Shown one piece after another: positions 1 through 10,300 of a stretch of 64,000 nt of DNA. The notes under the pieces are model-generated. The model did no database searches and was not told where the DNA came from. It was given only the letters and a program-made list of their open reading frames with translations. Source of the DNA: Crocinitomicaceae bacterium (GTDB taxonomy: Bacteria > Bacteroidota > Bacteroidia > Flavobacteriales_G > Salibacteraceae). Both the position numbers and the translations under genes were made by a program. Position 1 is the first letter of the stretch; each line of letters begins with the position of its first letter. The stretch covers positions 62,001 to 126,000 of the forward strand of contig PAME01000018.1 in assembly GCA_002707155.1 (NCBI GenBank). The letters are read 5' to 3'.

Positions 1-392
1 AAGTGGTCAAGACTTTTGGAGAACACAAAACGATTTTTATCGGTTACATCTTTTGGATTATAGGAATGATTTTGTTTGGGTTGGCAAGCGAAGGCTGGAT
101 GATGTATTCCTTTATTGTGGTGTATTGTTTAGGTGGAGTAGCTGGGCCTACGCTTCAAGGTTTAATTAGTAATGAGGTTCCAGACAATGCACAAGGAGAG
201 CTGCAAGGGGCATTAACGAGTTTGATTAGCGTTACTAGCATTATAGGCCCTTTATTGTTTACGTGGATTTTCGGAGTTTTCAGTGGGGTAGATGCACCAT
301 TTCATTTGCCTGGAGCTTCCTTCTTTTTGGGCGCAATCATAGCTGGAATTTCTATGTTTTTGGTGGTTCGAAGTTTAAAGAAAACCGCTTAG
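1..392 (+). CDS. MFS transporter, TetA/TCR-like, C-terminal part (5' end outside window)
   Basis: The reading frame is open from the window edge, so the gene starts upstream. The visible ~130 residues carry four hydrophobic segments, a GxxxGPTLQGLIS stretch and a loop rich in N, D and Q before the next helix. This matches the last four helices of drug:H+ antiporter MFS carriers of the tetracycline-resistance type (TCR/Tet family). The family exports small molecules across the inner membrane in exchange for protons. The substrate cannot be read from this fragment. It ends in TAG three bases before the end of the convergent FMN-binding gene. Confidence 0.75.
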   Translation, partial: VVKTFGEHKTIFIGYIFWIIGMILFGLASEGWMMYSFIVVYCLGGVAGPTLQGLISNEVPDNAQGELQGALTSLISVTSIIGPLLFTWIFGVFSGVDAPFHLPGASFFLGAIIAGISMFLVVRSLKKTA

Positions 393-394
393 AA

Positions 395-931
395 TTAATC
401 TATACGTATCGATTTTCCATCCAGTGAAGTAGTATTTTTCAGTTCTTTGTATTCTCTAATTCCTTCTGCTCCTTTTTTATTAGCCCACATTTCAAGTGTA
501 TCCCGGTCACCTTTATATTCATAGAATGGAACACCGAAGCCACAAGAGTTTTGAACTAAATCAACTTTTAAACTTAAGATTTGACGACTTCCAGATACAG
601 CCGGGAATAAACTGATATACTCGTTCCAGTTTTCATTTGAAGGCAGAATAGCTTCTGCTTTTCCATACAATCTTAAAATATTCGGAGGCCCTTCAAAAGA
701 GCAGAACATAATGGTCATTCTTCCATTTTCATCTACATGAGCTTGAGTTTCATTTCCGCTACCGGTGAGGTTTAACCAGATAACATGATTTGCGTCGATT
801 ACTCGAAATGAATCAATTCCTTTTGGAGAAAGATTTATGCTACCAGAATTTGGTGCTGTAGCTACAAAGAACATTTTTTGATTGGCAATAAAATCCTGTT
901 CTTTCTGACTTATTTGATCTAACTTTCCCAT
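395..931 (-). CDS. Pyridoxamine 5'-phosphate oxidase-family FMN-binding protein
   Basis: A 178-residue cytosolic protein with no signal peptide. The N-terminal half has the split-barrel pattern: MFFVATAP near residue 20, then NLSPKG and a VIWLNLTGSGNE stretch, then MTIMFCSFEGPPNILRLYGKA near residues 73-93. Proteins of this type bind FMN or F420 and are general flavin reductase or oxidase-like enzymes. True PdxH function is not implied, because its substrate-binding C-terminus is not evident. The substrate is unknown. The ATG start at 931 gives the normal family length. The gene converges with the MFS gene and lies just after the kinase remnant on the same strand. Confidence 0.75.
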   Translation of the reverse strand: MGKLDQISQKEQDFIANQKMFFVATAPNSGSINLSPKGIDSFRVIDANHVIWLNLTGSGNETQAHVDENGRMTIMFCSFEGPPNILRLYGKAEAILPSNENWNEYISLFPAVSGSRQILSLKVDLVQNSCGFGVPFYEYKGDRDTLEMWANKKGAEGIREYKELKNTTSLDGKSIRID

Positions 932-964
932 GAATAATTCTGATTCCTGCTAAGTTCAAATAAA

Positions 965-1723
965 CTAATTTTTGGATAAGGTTATGGTAAACTCTGCACC
1001 TTTATTTTGTTCCGATTTTAATTCGATCGTTGCATTTATCTTGTTGCAGATTAGTTTTACTACATATAAGCCTAGGCCACTGGATTTTTCATTATGAAGA
1101 GGGTTAGCACTTAACTTTTGGAATTTTTTGAATATGTTTTGTTGATCTTCCTTACTAAAACCTTGGCCTTGGTCTTTAATAGTTATTAGTACATTATCTT
1201 TTGTCTCAGAAGCATTGAGCTTCACATTAGTTCCGGAAGGCGAAAATTTAAATGCATTTGAGAGTAAATTTCTTATAACACTTGTAAGCAGGTATTGGTG
1301 TATGTTTATGACCGTAGTAATTGAATATACCTCAAACTTTATATTAGTTAAGGCAGATTTACCCTCAAATTCCTGCATTAATTCATCAAATACGTCGTGA
1401 ACATTTACGGGAGACTTTACCGTACTCAAATCCTTATTCTCTAGTTCATAAATGGCCCATATGTTATCTACCAAACTTAATCCTTGAGCACTTACTTTCT
1501 GCATCTCTTTAAGCAATTCCATTGTGCTCTCGTTTAGATTTTCATTATCGTCTTCAACAAAATCGGCAACGGTTTTTAAAGCTGCCATTGGAGAACGAAT
1601 GTCATGAAAAAGTATACCCATTAAGTTATCTTTATCAGTGACTATATCGTCTAGTTTTTTATTTTTATTTTCTAGGCGCGATAACTCAATTTGAATCGAC
1701 GATCGTTTTGTGATGAAGCTACT
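965..1723 (-). pseudogene. Sensor histidine kinase, N-terminally truncated remnant
   Basis: The kinase core is intact: H-box FHDIRSPM, N-box NLLSNAFKFS, G1 DQGQGF and G2 SSGLGLYVVKL. The only ATG (1621) lies directly before the H-box, too late to encode the first dimerisation helix. Upstream in the same frame the sequence still codes for a typical linker (about 34 codons, containing ELSRLENKNKKLDD and KDNLMGILFHD) until a stop at 1724. The real gene therefore began further upstream and has lost its sensor domain and start. On the opposite strand, 1685-1783 reads as a protein-like tail (containing DEATSELVNKALKNG) that ends in TAG, suggesting a deletion junction here. A small functional kinase starting at a non-standard codon is possible but less likely. 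Confidence 0.6.
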
Positions 1724-1816
1724 TCAGAACTCGTTAACAAAGCGTTGAAGAATGGAGCTGCTTTACTCAACTATTCTCCTTAGTTTTTTATTTCTTTACG
1801 CTTCAATAAAAAAATT

Positions 1817-3232
1817 ATGGAAGAGGTAATTTCGGATATTCCCATTTTTACAAATGACGCTGTTGTTTTTGGCATTCTTATAGGACTTTTGCTGGCCATT
1901 TTCAAAGCTGCCGAGAGTTCGACGTTCAGCGGTTTTTTTAAAGTTATACCCGCGCTGCTGTTGTGTTACTTTTTACCTTCTGTTTTTAGCACTTTGGGCA
2001 TTATTTCTCCAAAGTGGATAGATATGTCTGCGGCAATTACGGCATTAGGCGAGAGTGGCTACGATATTTCTGGGATTACCAATTTTAAGGAATTAAAGAA
2101 TTTCGTCTTAAACAATGATGTTAATCCAGACTTGATTAATCCATTCATTGGAAGTTCTAAAATCTATTTTGTTGCTTCTAGGTACTTGCTGCCAGCCAGT
2201 CTGATTTTGTTGACATTGAGCATTAACCTTAGGGAGGTATTTAAACTGGGGCCAAAGGCCTTGATTATGTTTTTTACCGGAACGGTTGGGGTGGTCATCG
2301 GTGGACCAATGGCTATTTTACTGTTTTCATTTGTTGCACCAGATGTTGTGGGTGGAGCTTCGCCAAATGAAGTATGGAGAGGAATGACTACCGTTGCAGG
2401 AAGTTGGATTGGAGGAGGAGCTAATCAAGCTGCAATGTTTGAAATATTTAAAGAGGGTGAAAAAAACTTGATTTCTGGAAGTATGTATTCCATGATGATT
2501 ACTGTCGATATCATTGTAGCTGAAGTTTGGATGTTCTTCCTTTTATTAGGAGTTGGAAAATCAAAAAAGATTGATGCCTTTTTCAAAGCTGATGCCAGCT
2601 CAGTAGAAACTTTAAAAAACCATATGCATGAGTTTAGCCAGAAAATTGCACGTATCCCAACTTTTACAGACTTAATCGTGATACTTGGAATAGGGCTGGG
2701 GTTTGCAGGACTTGCCCACATGCTTGCTGATGTAATAGCGCCATTTATTAAAGAAAACGCACCCTACTTGGCCGAAACATTTAGCCTTGGATCTGGCTTC
2801 TTTTGGTTGATTGTTTTAGCGACCACTTTTGGTATTATAATGAGTTTTACAAAAGCCAGAAACTATGAAGGTGCAGGAGCTTCTAAAGTAGGGTCAATTT
2901 TCATTTACGTTTTGGTGGCTAGTATAGGTATGAAAATGGATGTTATGGCCATTTTTGATAACCCAGCTATATTTTTAGTCGGTTTAACTTGGATGTTAGT
3001 TCACGTGATACTGCTAGTTGTGGTCGCTAAGATCATACGTGCGCCATTTTTCTTTCTAGCAGTTGGTAGTAAAGCTAATATAGGTGGTGCTGCAAGTGCG
3101 CCGGTGGTAGCAGCAGCATTCCATCCTTCATTGGCTCCAGTAGGAGTTTTGTTGGCCGTTTTGGGTTATGCTTTTGGAACCTACGGTGCGCTCATTTGCG
3201 GTTACTTAATGCAGGCGGTAGCTCCTCTTTAA
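1817..3232 (+). CDS. DUF819 family integral membrane protein (YjcL-like)
   Basis: A 471-residue polytopic inner-membrane protein with about 12 hydrophobic segments. Characteristic stretches are GSWIGGGANQAAM near residue 195 and GSKANIGGAASAPVVAAAF near residue 416, the paired glycine/alanine-rich re-entrant motifs of DUF819. The family resembles sodium-coupled carriers of the glutamate/citrate symporter fold, but no substrate is established. The ATG start follows a short spacer of about 90 bases after the kinase remnant junction. It is followed 11 bases later by the holin-like gene, with which it probably forms an operon. Confidence 0.85.
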   Translation: MEEVISDIPIFTNDAVVFGILIGLLLAIFKAAESSTFSGFFKVIPALLLCYFLPSVFSTLGIISPKWIDMSAAITALGESGYDISGITNFKELKNFVLNNDVNPDLINPFIGSSKIYFVASRYLLPASLILLTLSINLREVFKLGPKALIMFFTGTVGVVIGGPMAILLFSFVAPDVVGGASPNEVWRGMTTVAGSWIGGGANQAAMFEIFKEGEKNLISGSMYSMMITVDIIVAEVWMFFLLLGVGKSKKIDAFFKADASSVETLKNHMHEFSQKIARIPTFTDLIVILGIGLGFAGLAHMLADVIAPFIKENAPYLAETFSLGSGFFWLIVLATTFGIIMSFTKARNYEGAGASKVGSIFIYVLVASIGMKMDVMAIFDNPAIFLVGLTWMLVHVILLVVVAKIIRAPFFFLAVGSKANIGGAASAPVVAAAFHPSLAPVGVLLAVLGYAFGTYGALICGYLMQAVAPL

Positions 3233-3243
3233 AATAAAATGAT

Positions 3244-3603
3244 ATGAATTGGTTTACTAGAATAATAATATCCTCGGTAGCAGTGCTAATTGCAGCCTAC
3301 ATTTTGCCCGGAGTTAACATAGATAATTTTTGGACAGCAATTGTGGTTGCCATTGTGCTGTCCATTTTTAATGTGGTGGTAAAGCCTTTGTTGATTATCC
3401 TCACCCTGCCCGCAACTATTCTAACTTTTGGGCTTTTCCTATTTGCCATAAACGCGCTTATTCTTCTTTTAGCGGATTATACCGTTGACGGTTTTGAAAT
3501 TGACGGATTTTGGTGGGCAATACTATTGAGTTTCTTACTCTCCGTTCTTAATAGCTTAATGGGAAATAAGGATAAACCGAATACTAAAAAAGAGTTGAAT
3601 TGA
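3244..3603 (+). CDS. Phage holin family 4-like small membrane protein (PF04020)
   Basis: A 119-residue protein with four hydrophobic helices. It contains the family signature AAYILPGVNIDNFWTAIVVA near the N-terminus, followed by FNVVVKPLLIILTLPATI and a terminal helix pair. Despite the family name it is a common chromosomal inner-membrane protein in Bacteroidota, and no lysis role is suggested. It follows the DUF819 gene by 11 bases. Its stop overlaps the TTG start of the M1 peptidase by 4 bases (TTGA), consistent with translational coupling. Confidence 0.85.
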   Translation: MNWFTRIIISSVAVLIAAYILPGVNIDNFWTAIVVAIVLSIFNVVVKPLLIILTLPATILTFGLFLFAINALILLLADYTVDGFEIDGFWWAILLSFLLSVLNSLMGNKDKPNTKKELN

Positions 3604-6014
3604 AAAAACTACTGTTACTACTAATAGGAATTGTTGGGGGTATTGCTGTACAAGCACAGGATACTTTGTGTTATTTAGACGATATTAATCGATTCCCAAG
3701 AGAGCGATTTGTAGACTTTCAAGACATGAATCTGATGATTAGTTTTCAGCCAGATTCTGGGAAAGTAATGGGTAGTGTAGTTCATCGATTTAACGTGCTT
3801 CGATCAAACGTAGATTCTTTGTATTTAGATGGGACCAATATGACTATTGCTTCAGCCAAATTAGATGGCAAATCGGTGCGCTATGAAGTATCCAAAAAAG
3901 GAATTATATTTCGTTTTGACTCGGTATTAGCACTGAATTCTGTGCATAGACTTTCAATTGATTACTCTGCAAAACCAAGAAGAGGAATGTATTTTATTGG
4001 TTGGGATGACCCTACTGGAAGATGTAGAAAACAAATTTGGACACAAGGGCAGGGGATTGACAATAGAAACTGGGTGCCGTTATTCGACGATATGTCCGAT
4101 AAAATCACCACAATGATTGGAATCACTTTCGATTCTAAATACAAAGTGCTTTCAAATGGAAGTTTGCTCACAACCTCACCCGACGGCAAAGGAAATACTA
4201 CTTGGTTGTATCAAATGAATAAACCGCATTCGCCGTATTTAGTGATGATTGGTATTGGAGATTACGCAATAAGTAAAGAGCGATCTACGTCAGGCATATT
4301 GTTGAATCAATATTATTACCCCGATCAAAAACAGACTTTAGAACCGACTTATCGATACTCGAAAAAGATTTTTGATTTTTTGGAAACGGAAATTGGTATT
4401 CCTTATCCTTGGTTGCGCTATTCGCAAATCCCGGTTCAAGACTTTCCATATGGAGCGATGGAAAACACCTCGGCAACGGTTTTTGGCGATTTCTTTTGTG
4501 TTGATGAAAAATCGTTTAACGATGCAAATTATGTCTATGTAAACGGTCATGAACTGGCGCATCAGTGGTTTGGTGACTTAGTAACAAGTCGCAGTCCTAA
4601 ACACCATTGGTTGCACGAAAGTTTTGCAACTTACTACCATTGTTTGACGAGCGGACAGGTCTTTGGTGATGATGAGTTTCGCAAAATGATGTATGAAAAT
4701 CAAGTCGCTGCTTTAACTGCTGGACAAAACGATTATAGAGGTGTTGGGCATTCGCAAGCAAACAGCAGTAGGCATTATTTGAAGGGCAGTTATGTGCTTA
4801 AAATGTTGCGTTACGTAGTTGGTGATAAGGAATTTAGAATGGGACTGCGGAAGTACCTAAAAGACCACCAATATGAAAATGCAAATACACAAGATTTAAT
4901 CGACGCTTTTCACGATACTACAGGTCAAGAAATTGCTTGGTTTATAGATCAATGGGTAAGTAAAGGTGGAGAACCACATTTGAAAGTAGAGTTCAGCAGC
5001 AACAAAAAAGAAAGTAACTATACCTTTTTAGTGGAGCAACTTCAGGATACTACTCCCTTAGTGGCTACGTTTAAAATGCCCGTTTGGGTAGAAATTTATT
5101 TTGAATCAGGCAAAAAAGTAAGAAAGCAGTTTTGGTTGGAAAACCAAAAGGATACTTTTCAGCTTGAAATGCAAGGAAAGGAAAAAATCAGCTACGTTTT
5201 GTTTGATCCGAATCAGGAAATATTGAAGCAAATGTATTTTACCCGGCCAACAGATTGGCTGATAAACCAAGCAATGGAAGCAGATAATATGATAGACCGT
5301 TTTGAAGCTTTGCTTGCCTTGCGTTCGACATCAATTAAGAAAAAAGAACAGGCATTGCGAAAGGTTTTCTCGAAAGAGCAATATTATTATACCCAAGCAG
5401 AGGCATTAAAACAGCTAATTGATGCAGGGGTAAACGTAAAAAAGGAAGTAAACTGGATGGTGGAAAAAGGCAGCCCTCAATTGCAAAAAGCAGTGCTGTC
5501 CAATTGGGCCAATATACCCGCTGAATATGAATCGGCTATTACTGCATTGTTATCGGCTAAATCTTATGATGTAATTCAGATTGCCTTGATTCGTGGGGTT
5601 ATGAATTTTAAGGAGAATACGGATTATTATTTAGAACAAACTAAAAATGTGGTCGGCACCAAAGGCAAGAATGTCAGAATTCAATGGTTGGAGATAAATG
5701 CGGGAAAAACCAAAGCCGAAGAATCGTATAAGGAGTTGGTGGACTATACTTCCAATTCCTTTGATTTTATAACACGTCAAAATGCAATTGGAGCACTAAA
5801 ACGCTTGAATTATTGCAACGAACAGCTCATTACCAACCTTTGTTTAGGCGTGCAGAAAGCAAACTGGAAATTATCGAAATCTTGCGGTTTATTGATACGA
5901 CATTTTTACAATTCTGATTACAAAGAATTAGTAATCAGTGCGGTAAAATCCTTTGAAACTACTGCAGAACAAAAAACCAGAATTGAACGATTTTTAGAGG
6001 AAACGAAGAAATAA
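3600..6014 (+). CDS. M1 family aminopeptidase (gluzincin), exported
   Basis: An 804-residue zinc metallopeptidase with an N-terminal signal peptide (ends near AQAQD, residue 20). The aminopeptidase signature YGAMEN is at 284-289, the zinc motif HELAH at 317-321, and the third zinc ligand E340 lies in HESFATYY. The M1 beta-barrel precedes this and an alpha-helical C-terminal region follows. The role is trimming of N-terminal residues from peptides in the periplasm or at the outer membrane. The TTG start at 3600 overlaps the previous stop by 4 bases and gives a proper signal peptide; there is no better ATG nearby. The DNA methyltransferase follows after 3 bases. Confidence 0.9.
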   Translation: MKKLLLLLIGIVGGIAVQAQDTLCYLDDINRFPRERFVDFQDMNLMISFQPDSGKVMGSVVHRFNVLRSNVDSLYLDGTNMTIASAKLDGKSVRYEVSKKGIIFRFDSVLALNSVHRLSIDYSAKPRRGMYFIGWDDPTGRCRKQIWTQGQGIDNRNWVPLFDDMSDKITTMIGITFDSKYKVLSNGSLLTTSPDGKGNTTWLYQMNKPHSPYLVMIGIGDYAISKERSTSGILLNQYYYPDQKQTLEPTYRYSKKIFDFLETEIGIPYPWLRYSQIPVQDFPYGAMENTSATVFGDFFCVDEKSFNDANYVYVNGHELAHQWFGDLVTSRSPKHHWLHESFATYYHCLTSGQVFGDDEFRKMMYENQVAALTAGQNDYRGVGHSQANSSRHYLKGSYVLKMLRYVVGDKEFRMGLRKYLKDHQYENANTQDLIDAFHDTTGQEIAWFIDQWVSKGGEPHLKVEFSSNKKESNYTFLVEQLQDTTPLVATFKMPVWVEIYFESGKKVRKQFWLENQKDTFQLEMQGKEKISYVLFDPNQEILKQMYFTRPTDWLINQAMEADNMIDRFEALLALRSTSIKKKEQALRKVFSKEQYYYTQAEALKQLIDAGVNVKKEVNWMVEKGSPQLQKAVLSNWANIPAEYESAITALLSAKSYDVIQIALIRGVMNFKENTDYYLEQTKNVVGTKGKNVRIQWLEINAGKTKAEESYKELVDYTSNSFDFITRQNAIGALKRLNYCNEQLITNLCLGVQKANWKLSKSCGLLIRHFYNSDYKELVISAVKSFETTAEQKTRIERFLEETKK

Positions 6015-6017
6015 TTA

Positions 6018-6731
6018 ATGCTTGAATTGAACAAAATATATTTGGAGTCATGCCTAGATGGCTTGAAGAAAATCGATGACGATTCGGTTGACTTAGTGTT
6101 TACCGACCCCCCTTATTACCAGTTTAGAGCCAAGAACGTTAAGGCACTGAAAAACCACAAAGATGTTGTTACGGAGTTCGAGTTTGACGGCTATAGGTCG
6201 GAAGAAGAATACTTGCAATTTTTGGAAGAGGTAATGATGGAGTGTTATAGAGTCACAAAGCCAGGAGGAGCGGGATATTTGTTTTGTGGCGATGATTTTG
6301 TTTCTTACATCAATAGAATTGTAGAAAAGGTGGGCTACAACTTTAGGAAGGTAATCCATTGGCATAAGACAAATCCATTTCCAGCAATTTACACGCGAAA
6401 GATGTACGCTAATTCTATGGAAATGATGGTTCATTTTAGTAAAGGCACTCCGAAAACGTGGAATCACAAGCACGTAAATGAAATGCACAATTTTATTCAA
6501 ACGCCAATTTGTATGGGTAAAGAACGCACCAAACACAAAACTCAAAAGCCCTTGAAGGTTTGTGTTCCGTATCTGGAAATTAGCTCGAATGAAGGGGATT
6601 TGGTGTTGGATCCGTTTATGGGTTCTGGTACAACTGCTGTAGCCGCTAAAAAGCTTAAAAGAAACTTCATAGGATTTGAAATGAATCCAACCTACTTAGA
6701 ATTTGCTGAAGGACGCTTAGCTGAGGTTTAG
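6018..6731 (+). CDS. Site-specific DNA methyltransferase, amino (N6A/N4C) beta class
   Basis: A 237-residue enzyme that transfers methyl from S-adenosylmethionine to an exocyclic amino group in DNA. The catalytic motif IV (TDPPY, residues 29-33) precedes the SAM-binding motif I (LDPFMGSGTT, 197-206), the circularly permuted order of beta-class enzymes. The region between (about 110-185) serves as a short target-recognition domain. It contains HWHKTNPFP and KTQKPLKV, the latter typical of this class. Target base and sequence cannot be deduced. It sits 3 bases after the M1 peptidase and converges, 6 bases apart, with a nuclease-like gene. The pair may be a restriction-modification system; otherwise it is an orphan methylase. 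Confidence 0.88.
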   Translation: MLELNKIYLESCLDGLKKIDDDSVDLVFTDPPYYQFRAKNVKALKNHKDVVTEFEFDGYRSEEEYLQFLEEVMMECYRVTKPGGAGYLFCGDDFVSYINRIVEKVGYNFRKVIHWHKTNPFPAIYTRKMYANSMEMMVHFSKGTPKTWNHKHVNEMHNFIQTPICMGKERTKHKTQKPLKVCVPYLEISSNEGDLVLDPFMGSGTTAVAAKKLKRNFIGFEMNPTYLEFAEGRLAEV

Positions 6732-6737
6732 TTCGAT

Positions 6738-7340
6738 TTACAATTTATACTCTCTTAGTTTTAGCCCAATAGCTGCTAACAAATCAAAAGGTAAACTAAC
6801 CCCGATGGTGTCCCATACTTTTGTCGCTGTTTTGTTATAAGCTTTGATATACCGTATCTTATAGCTGATTGAATCTATAGTTGTTTCAGCCAGTAAACTC
6901 CCGTTTTTACTCGGGTTTTGAGCTATTAGTTCATCGATTTTGGACTCAATTATTTTAGGCAGTATATGTTGCTGAAACGCAATTATCAGTTCCTTTTTAT
7001 TTATCCAAATTAAGCGAGTAGGGAAGAAGTAGGCCAGGTGGTCAGCAGCACTATTGTGCATCCAACCTTTAGTCGCAGGATACATGCTGTAGAGTTCAAC
7101 ATAAAGGTCGTTGTAATCAACATCTCTAAATTTTTCGGATACATTGGAATGCCTTCCCCAACCATACAGTTGCGCATCTATGTCGGCTCGCTGAAATTCC
7201 ATGTCCCGTCCACTTTCAGTGTCGAAACGAATTATTTTTTCTACTTCAAAAACATGGGTATAAAAAGCATCAGCAAGGACCGCTTTTTTGCGTTCAACTT
7301 TTAAGCTTTTCCAGAAGTTATGTGGGCTTTGGCCAGCCAA
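6738..7340 (-). CDS. Putative PD-(D/E)XK-like nuclease next to DNA methyltransferase
   Basis: A 200-residue soluble protein. The layout resembles a phage/accessory family with an endonuclease-like core: FQRADIDAQLYGWG (acidic residues 53 and 55), then NVSEKFRDVDYNDLYVELYS (E69, K70, E82), then KGWMHNSAADHLAYFF. The order (acid, E/K strand, acid-rich strand, GW then DhLAY) fits PD-(D/E)XK folds. The catalytic E-x-K spacing is not classical, so activity is inferred. Start TTG at 7340, 4 bases after the stop of the upstream repeat protein; no early ATG exists. Its convergence with the methyltransferase suggests a restriction partner. It may equally be an unrelated hypothetical protein. Confidence 0.5.
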   Translation of the reverse strand: MAGQSPHNFWKSLKVERKKAVLADAFYTHVFEVEKIIRFDTESGRDMEFQRADIDAQLYGWGRHSNVSEKFRDVDYNDLYVELYSMYPATKGWMHNSAADHLAYFFPTRLIWINKKELIIAFQQHILPKIIESKIDELIAQNPSKNGSLLAETTIDSISYKIRYIKAYNKTATKVWDTIGVSLPFDLLAAIGLKLREYKL

Positions 7341-7343
7341 AAT

Positions 7344-10300
7344 TTAGTTCATTGTTACCACACCGGCATTTTTCTTATAAACTGCAAGCTCTTCTTCGTA
7401 TTCACTTTCGTCAATTAAAACTCCATTTTTATAATAGTCGTAAAAAAACCACCATTCTCTTTCTTGCACGTATTCGGTAATTTTATTTTTATGTAGTATT
7501 TTGTCTATTTCTAATTGATATACACCTCTTCCAGAAGTACTGTGCTCGACTCTAAATCTAAAATTAAGATCAAAAATACTATCCGTTGAAATTGGAGGAA
7601 GTTTGTTATTTCTAAAACCTACTGCTTCCGCAACAATCTGATTTAACATTTGACGAGTTTCCAATGCTTTTATCATATTGTCATTTAAGGGTTCTTCCCG
7701 GGGACCAGTTACAGAATATCCGTCACTAAGTATTTGTTCCATATCGAGATTCATATCTCTCATACTTTTAGCTTTTTGTTCTCGAACGCCATTCATCATT
7801 CTGTGAAAATTGTTCATTTGAGTATTTGCAGCAGCTTGGCTTCTGTTTAGATTTTTTTGTGCTTGTCTTTCTGCACCAGCAGTTGTCACAGTTGACGGAA
7901 TATAGTCCTCATCTGAAACTGGCTTTGCGATGATTTGTTTAACAGCTAAACTTTGTACCTCTAGTTGAACAGACCCTTTTCCCTTTTCATCCTTTTCTTC
8001 TTTCTTAGGCGCAGCTTTTGGCTTAACAAATAAATTTGCCATAAAATCTTCCTCAACCTCGCCAACTTCAACAAATTCATTTTTGTCCGCATCAAATTTC
8101 ACTCTAGAAAATGGCTTTAAAAATGCCATGGCGTTTATTTTGGCCTCTTTTCTATTTACGATTACCAAGTCTAAGTCTTTAACTTTTTTGTCGACTAATC
8201 GTTGGTTTGCTACTGCTGTTTTAGTGCTCACGGCGGCGTAAGATCGATAGTATCCATCTTCTTCGACAACAACTCTATAATCTTTTTGGTAAGCAAGTAA
8301 AAGCTCATAATTTCCTTTCTCATCCGACCGCACAGAATCTACCAGTTTTGCTCCTTCGTAGACCATAATCTTTGTTGAGCCAATAGTCTTTCCATTGGCG
8401 TCTTTTGTTTTACCTTTAACCGCCAGTTTCTGATTATCAGGAATAATTACCAAGGTTTTTGTAAACTCTCTTTGCACTTCTGGATCGGATTTCATCTCCA
8501 TAGAACTTGGATTATAAGAAATTCTAGTCATGTCCTTTTTGAATGCTACAGGATTGGCGTCAAGATCATCTTCCTGATACATTTTTAAATTCGGAATCGC
8601 GATCTCTTTTTCTATTATAGCTTTTTTGTCTTCGACTTTAGTATCAACAGAAACTGTTGCGGTGTGATAACCTTTTTTGCTGAGTTCTGCTACAAAACTT
8701 TGATCAATAGGAAGTTCAATTTTGAAGTTTCCATTTTCATCTGTAGTTGCCTTAGTTACTTTTTTTCCGTCTTTTATAAAGTCAATGTCTATTTCGGCTA
8801 ATGGCTCATTAAATTTATCGACAGCTTTTCCCTTCAAGGCAATAGTTGTTGGCAGTATTACTTCTTTAACTGTGTCAACAGGAGGTTTAGGAAGCTTAGC
8901 TAAAGGCGGTTTATACGCCATAACCGCATCCATAAATGACTCGTACACTTTGGTGTCCTCTACGAAAGCATCTTGTTCTTCACTAAAGTAGTACCCTGTA
9001 ACATCCATGTCTTCCATAAGCTCAGCGGGTACAATCTTTCCATTTATTTCATCATCTTTATGCACTATAAGTGCAACAAGTCCACCTTGATTAATATCGG
9101 TGTTTTCCATTCCTTTCGGAACTTTAGTATCTATTTTAATACGAGTAGCGTGGTATCCTTCTTTCTCGAATTCCAAGTAATACAATTTATTTAATCCTAA
9201 TTGCGCTGAAAATTTCCCCTTTTTATCCGTTAATATTGAACTTACCTCGGATTTATTTTCATTCAAAATTTTAACTCTGCCTTCAAAAATTTTGTCACCA
9301 GTTGCAAAGTTTATTAGTTGAGCAGAAAGCATAAGAAAGCCAGTGGCAACTGCTGTATCTAAAATTTTTCCGCCATCCTCTATTAATTTAGTCGCAAACT
9401 CAGACGAGGCAGCAGTATCTAAAATAAATAAACCAGCTACTGGATCGTAATAAAATTTCTTTGCTGGGAGTTCAAAAGCATCAGAATTAATAGCGGCACT
9501 GTCTTCACTAATCAATTCAATGGGAACAATAAATTCTTTAATGCTATCCATTTCGTTCATGCCCATTTTAGTGTTGATGTCAACATACATAGGATGATAG
9601 CCCTTAGCTTTAAAATTTACACGAACCATCGACTGATAGGGTAGTTCTGCATTGTACTTAGGAGAGTCTACCTCATACGAAGCGTACAAAGCATCGCCAT
9701 CAAGAACTTCAATTTCCATAGGGATTACGACTCCACCATTCTTGTCAATTAATGTACCCTTCATTAATAACCTTCGCTTTGAAACTGCTACAGCATATTC
9801 GTAGTTCTTTCTTACCAGCTTATCAGCAGCGAAATTTTGAGTAACTGGATTAAACAAAATTTTATCCTCGTTAAGTTTTTTGACATTCTCCGTAATTCGT
9901 TCCTCTTCTGGTATAAGTATAAAATTGTGTTTAAGGTTATAATACTCCTCCTTATTTGCATTTGGAACTAGGCCTTCAATAGAAGCATTTGAGGGGTGGT
10001 GGCTATCACTAATAAATACAAGCTTAGTTTTACTCATTAAAGGAACTTCAATTTCATACTTCCCGTCGAAGTCAGTTTTAGTTTCCGCAATAATTCGACC
10101 CAAAGAATCAATAGCTTCAATTCTTACTTTTAGACTATCGGCAGTTGAGTCTTGAACCATTCCTGATAAAGTAAGTTTTCCAACATTAGGTTCGGTAACT
10201 TGATCGATAAAATTAAATGTATGGTCTAAATCTTCAATGAAAATTTCAAATCCAGAATTGTAGGCAACTAAAAGAAAAGGCTCAACTTTCGCTGTTTGTT

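Noticed and set aside
3244-3603. Prophage holin
   Set aside because: The family name is holin, but neighbours are chromosomal (DUF819, M1 peptidase) and no phage genes are near.
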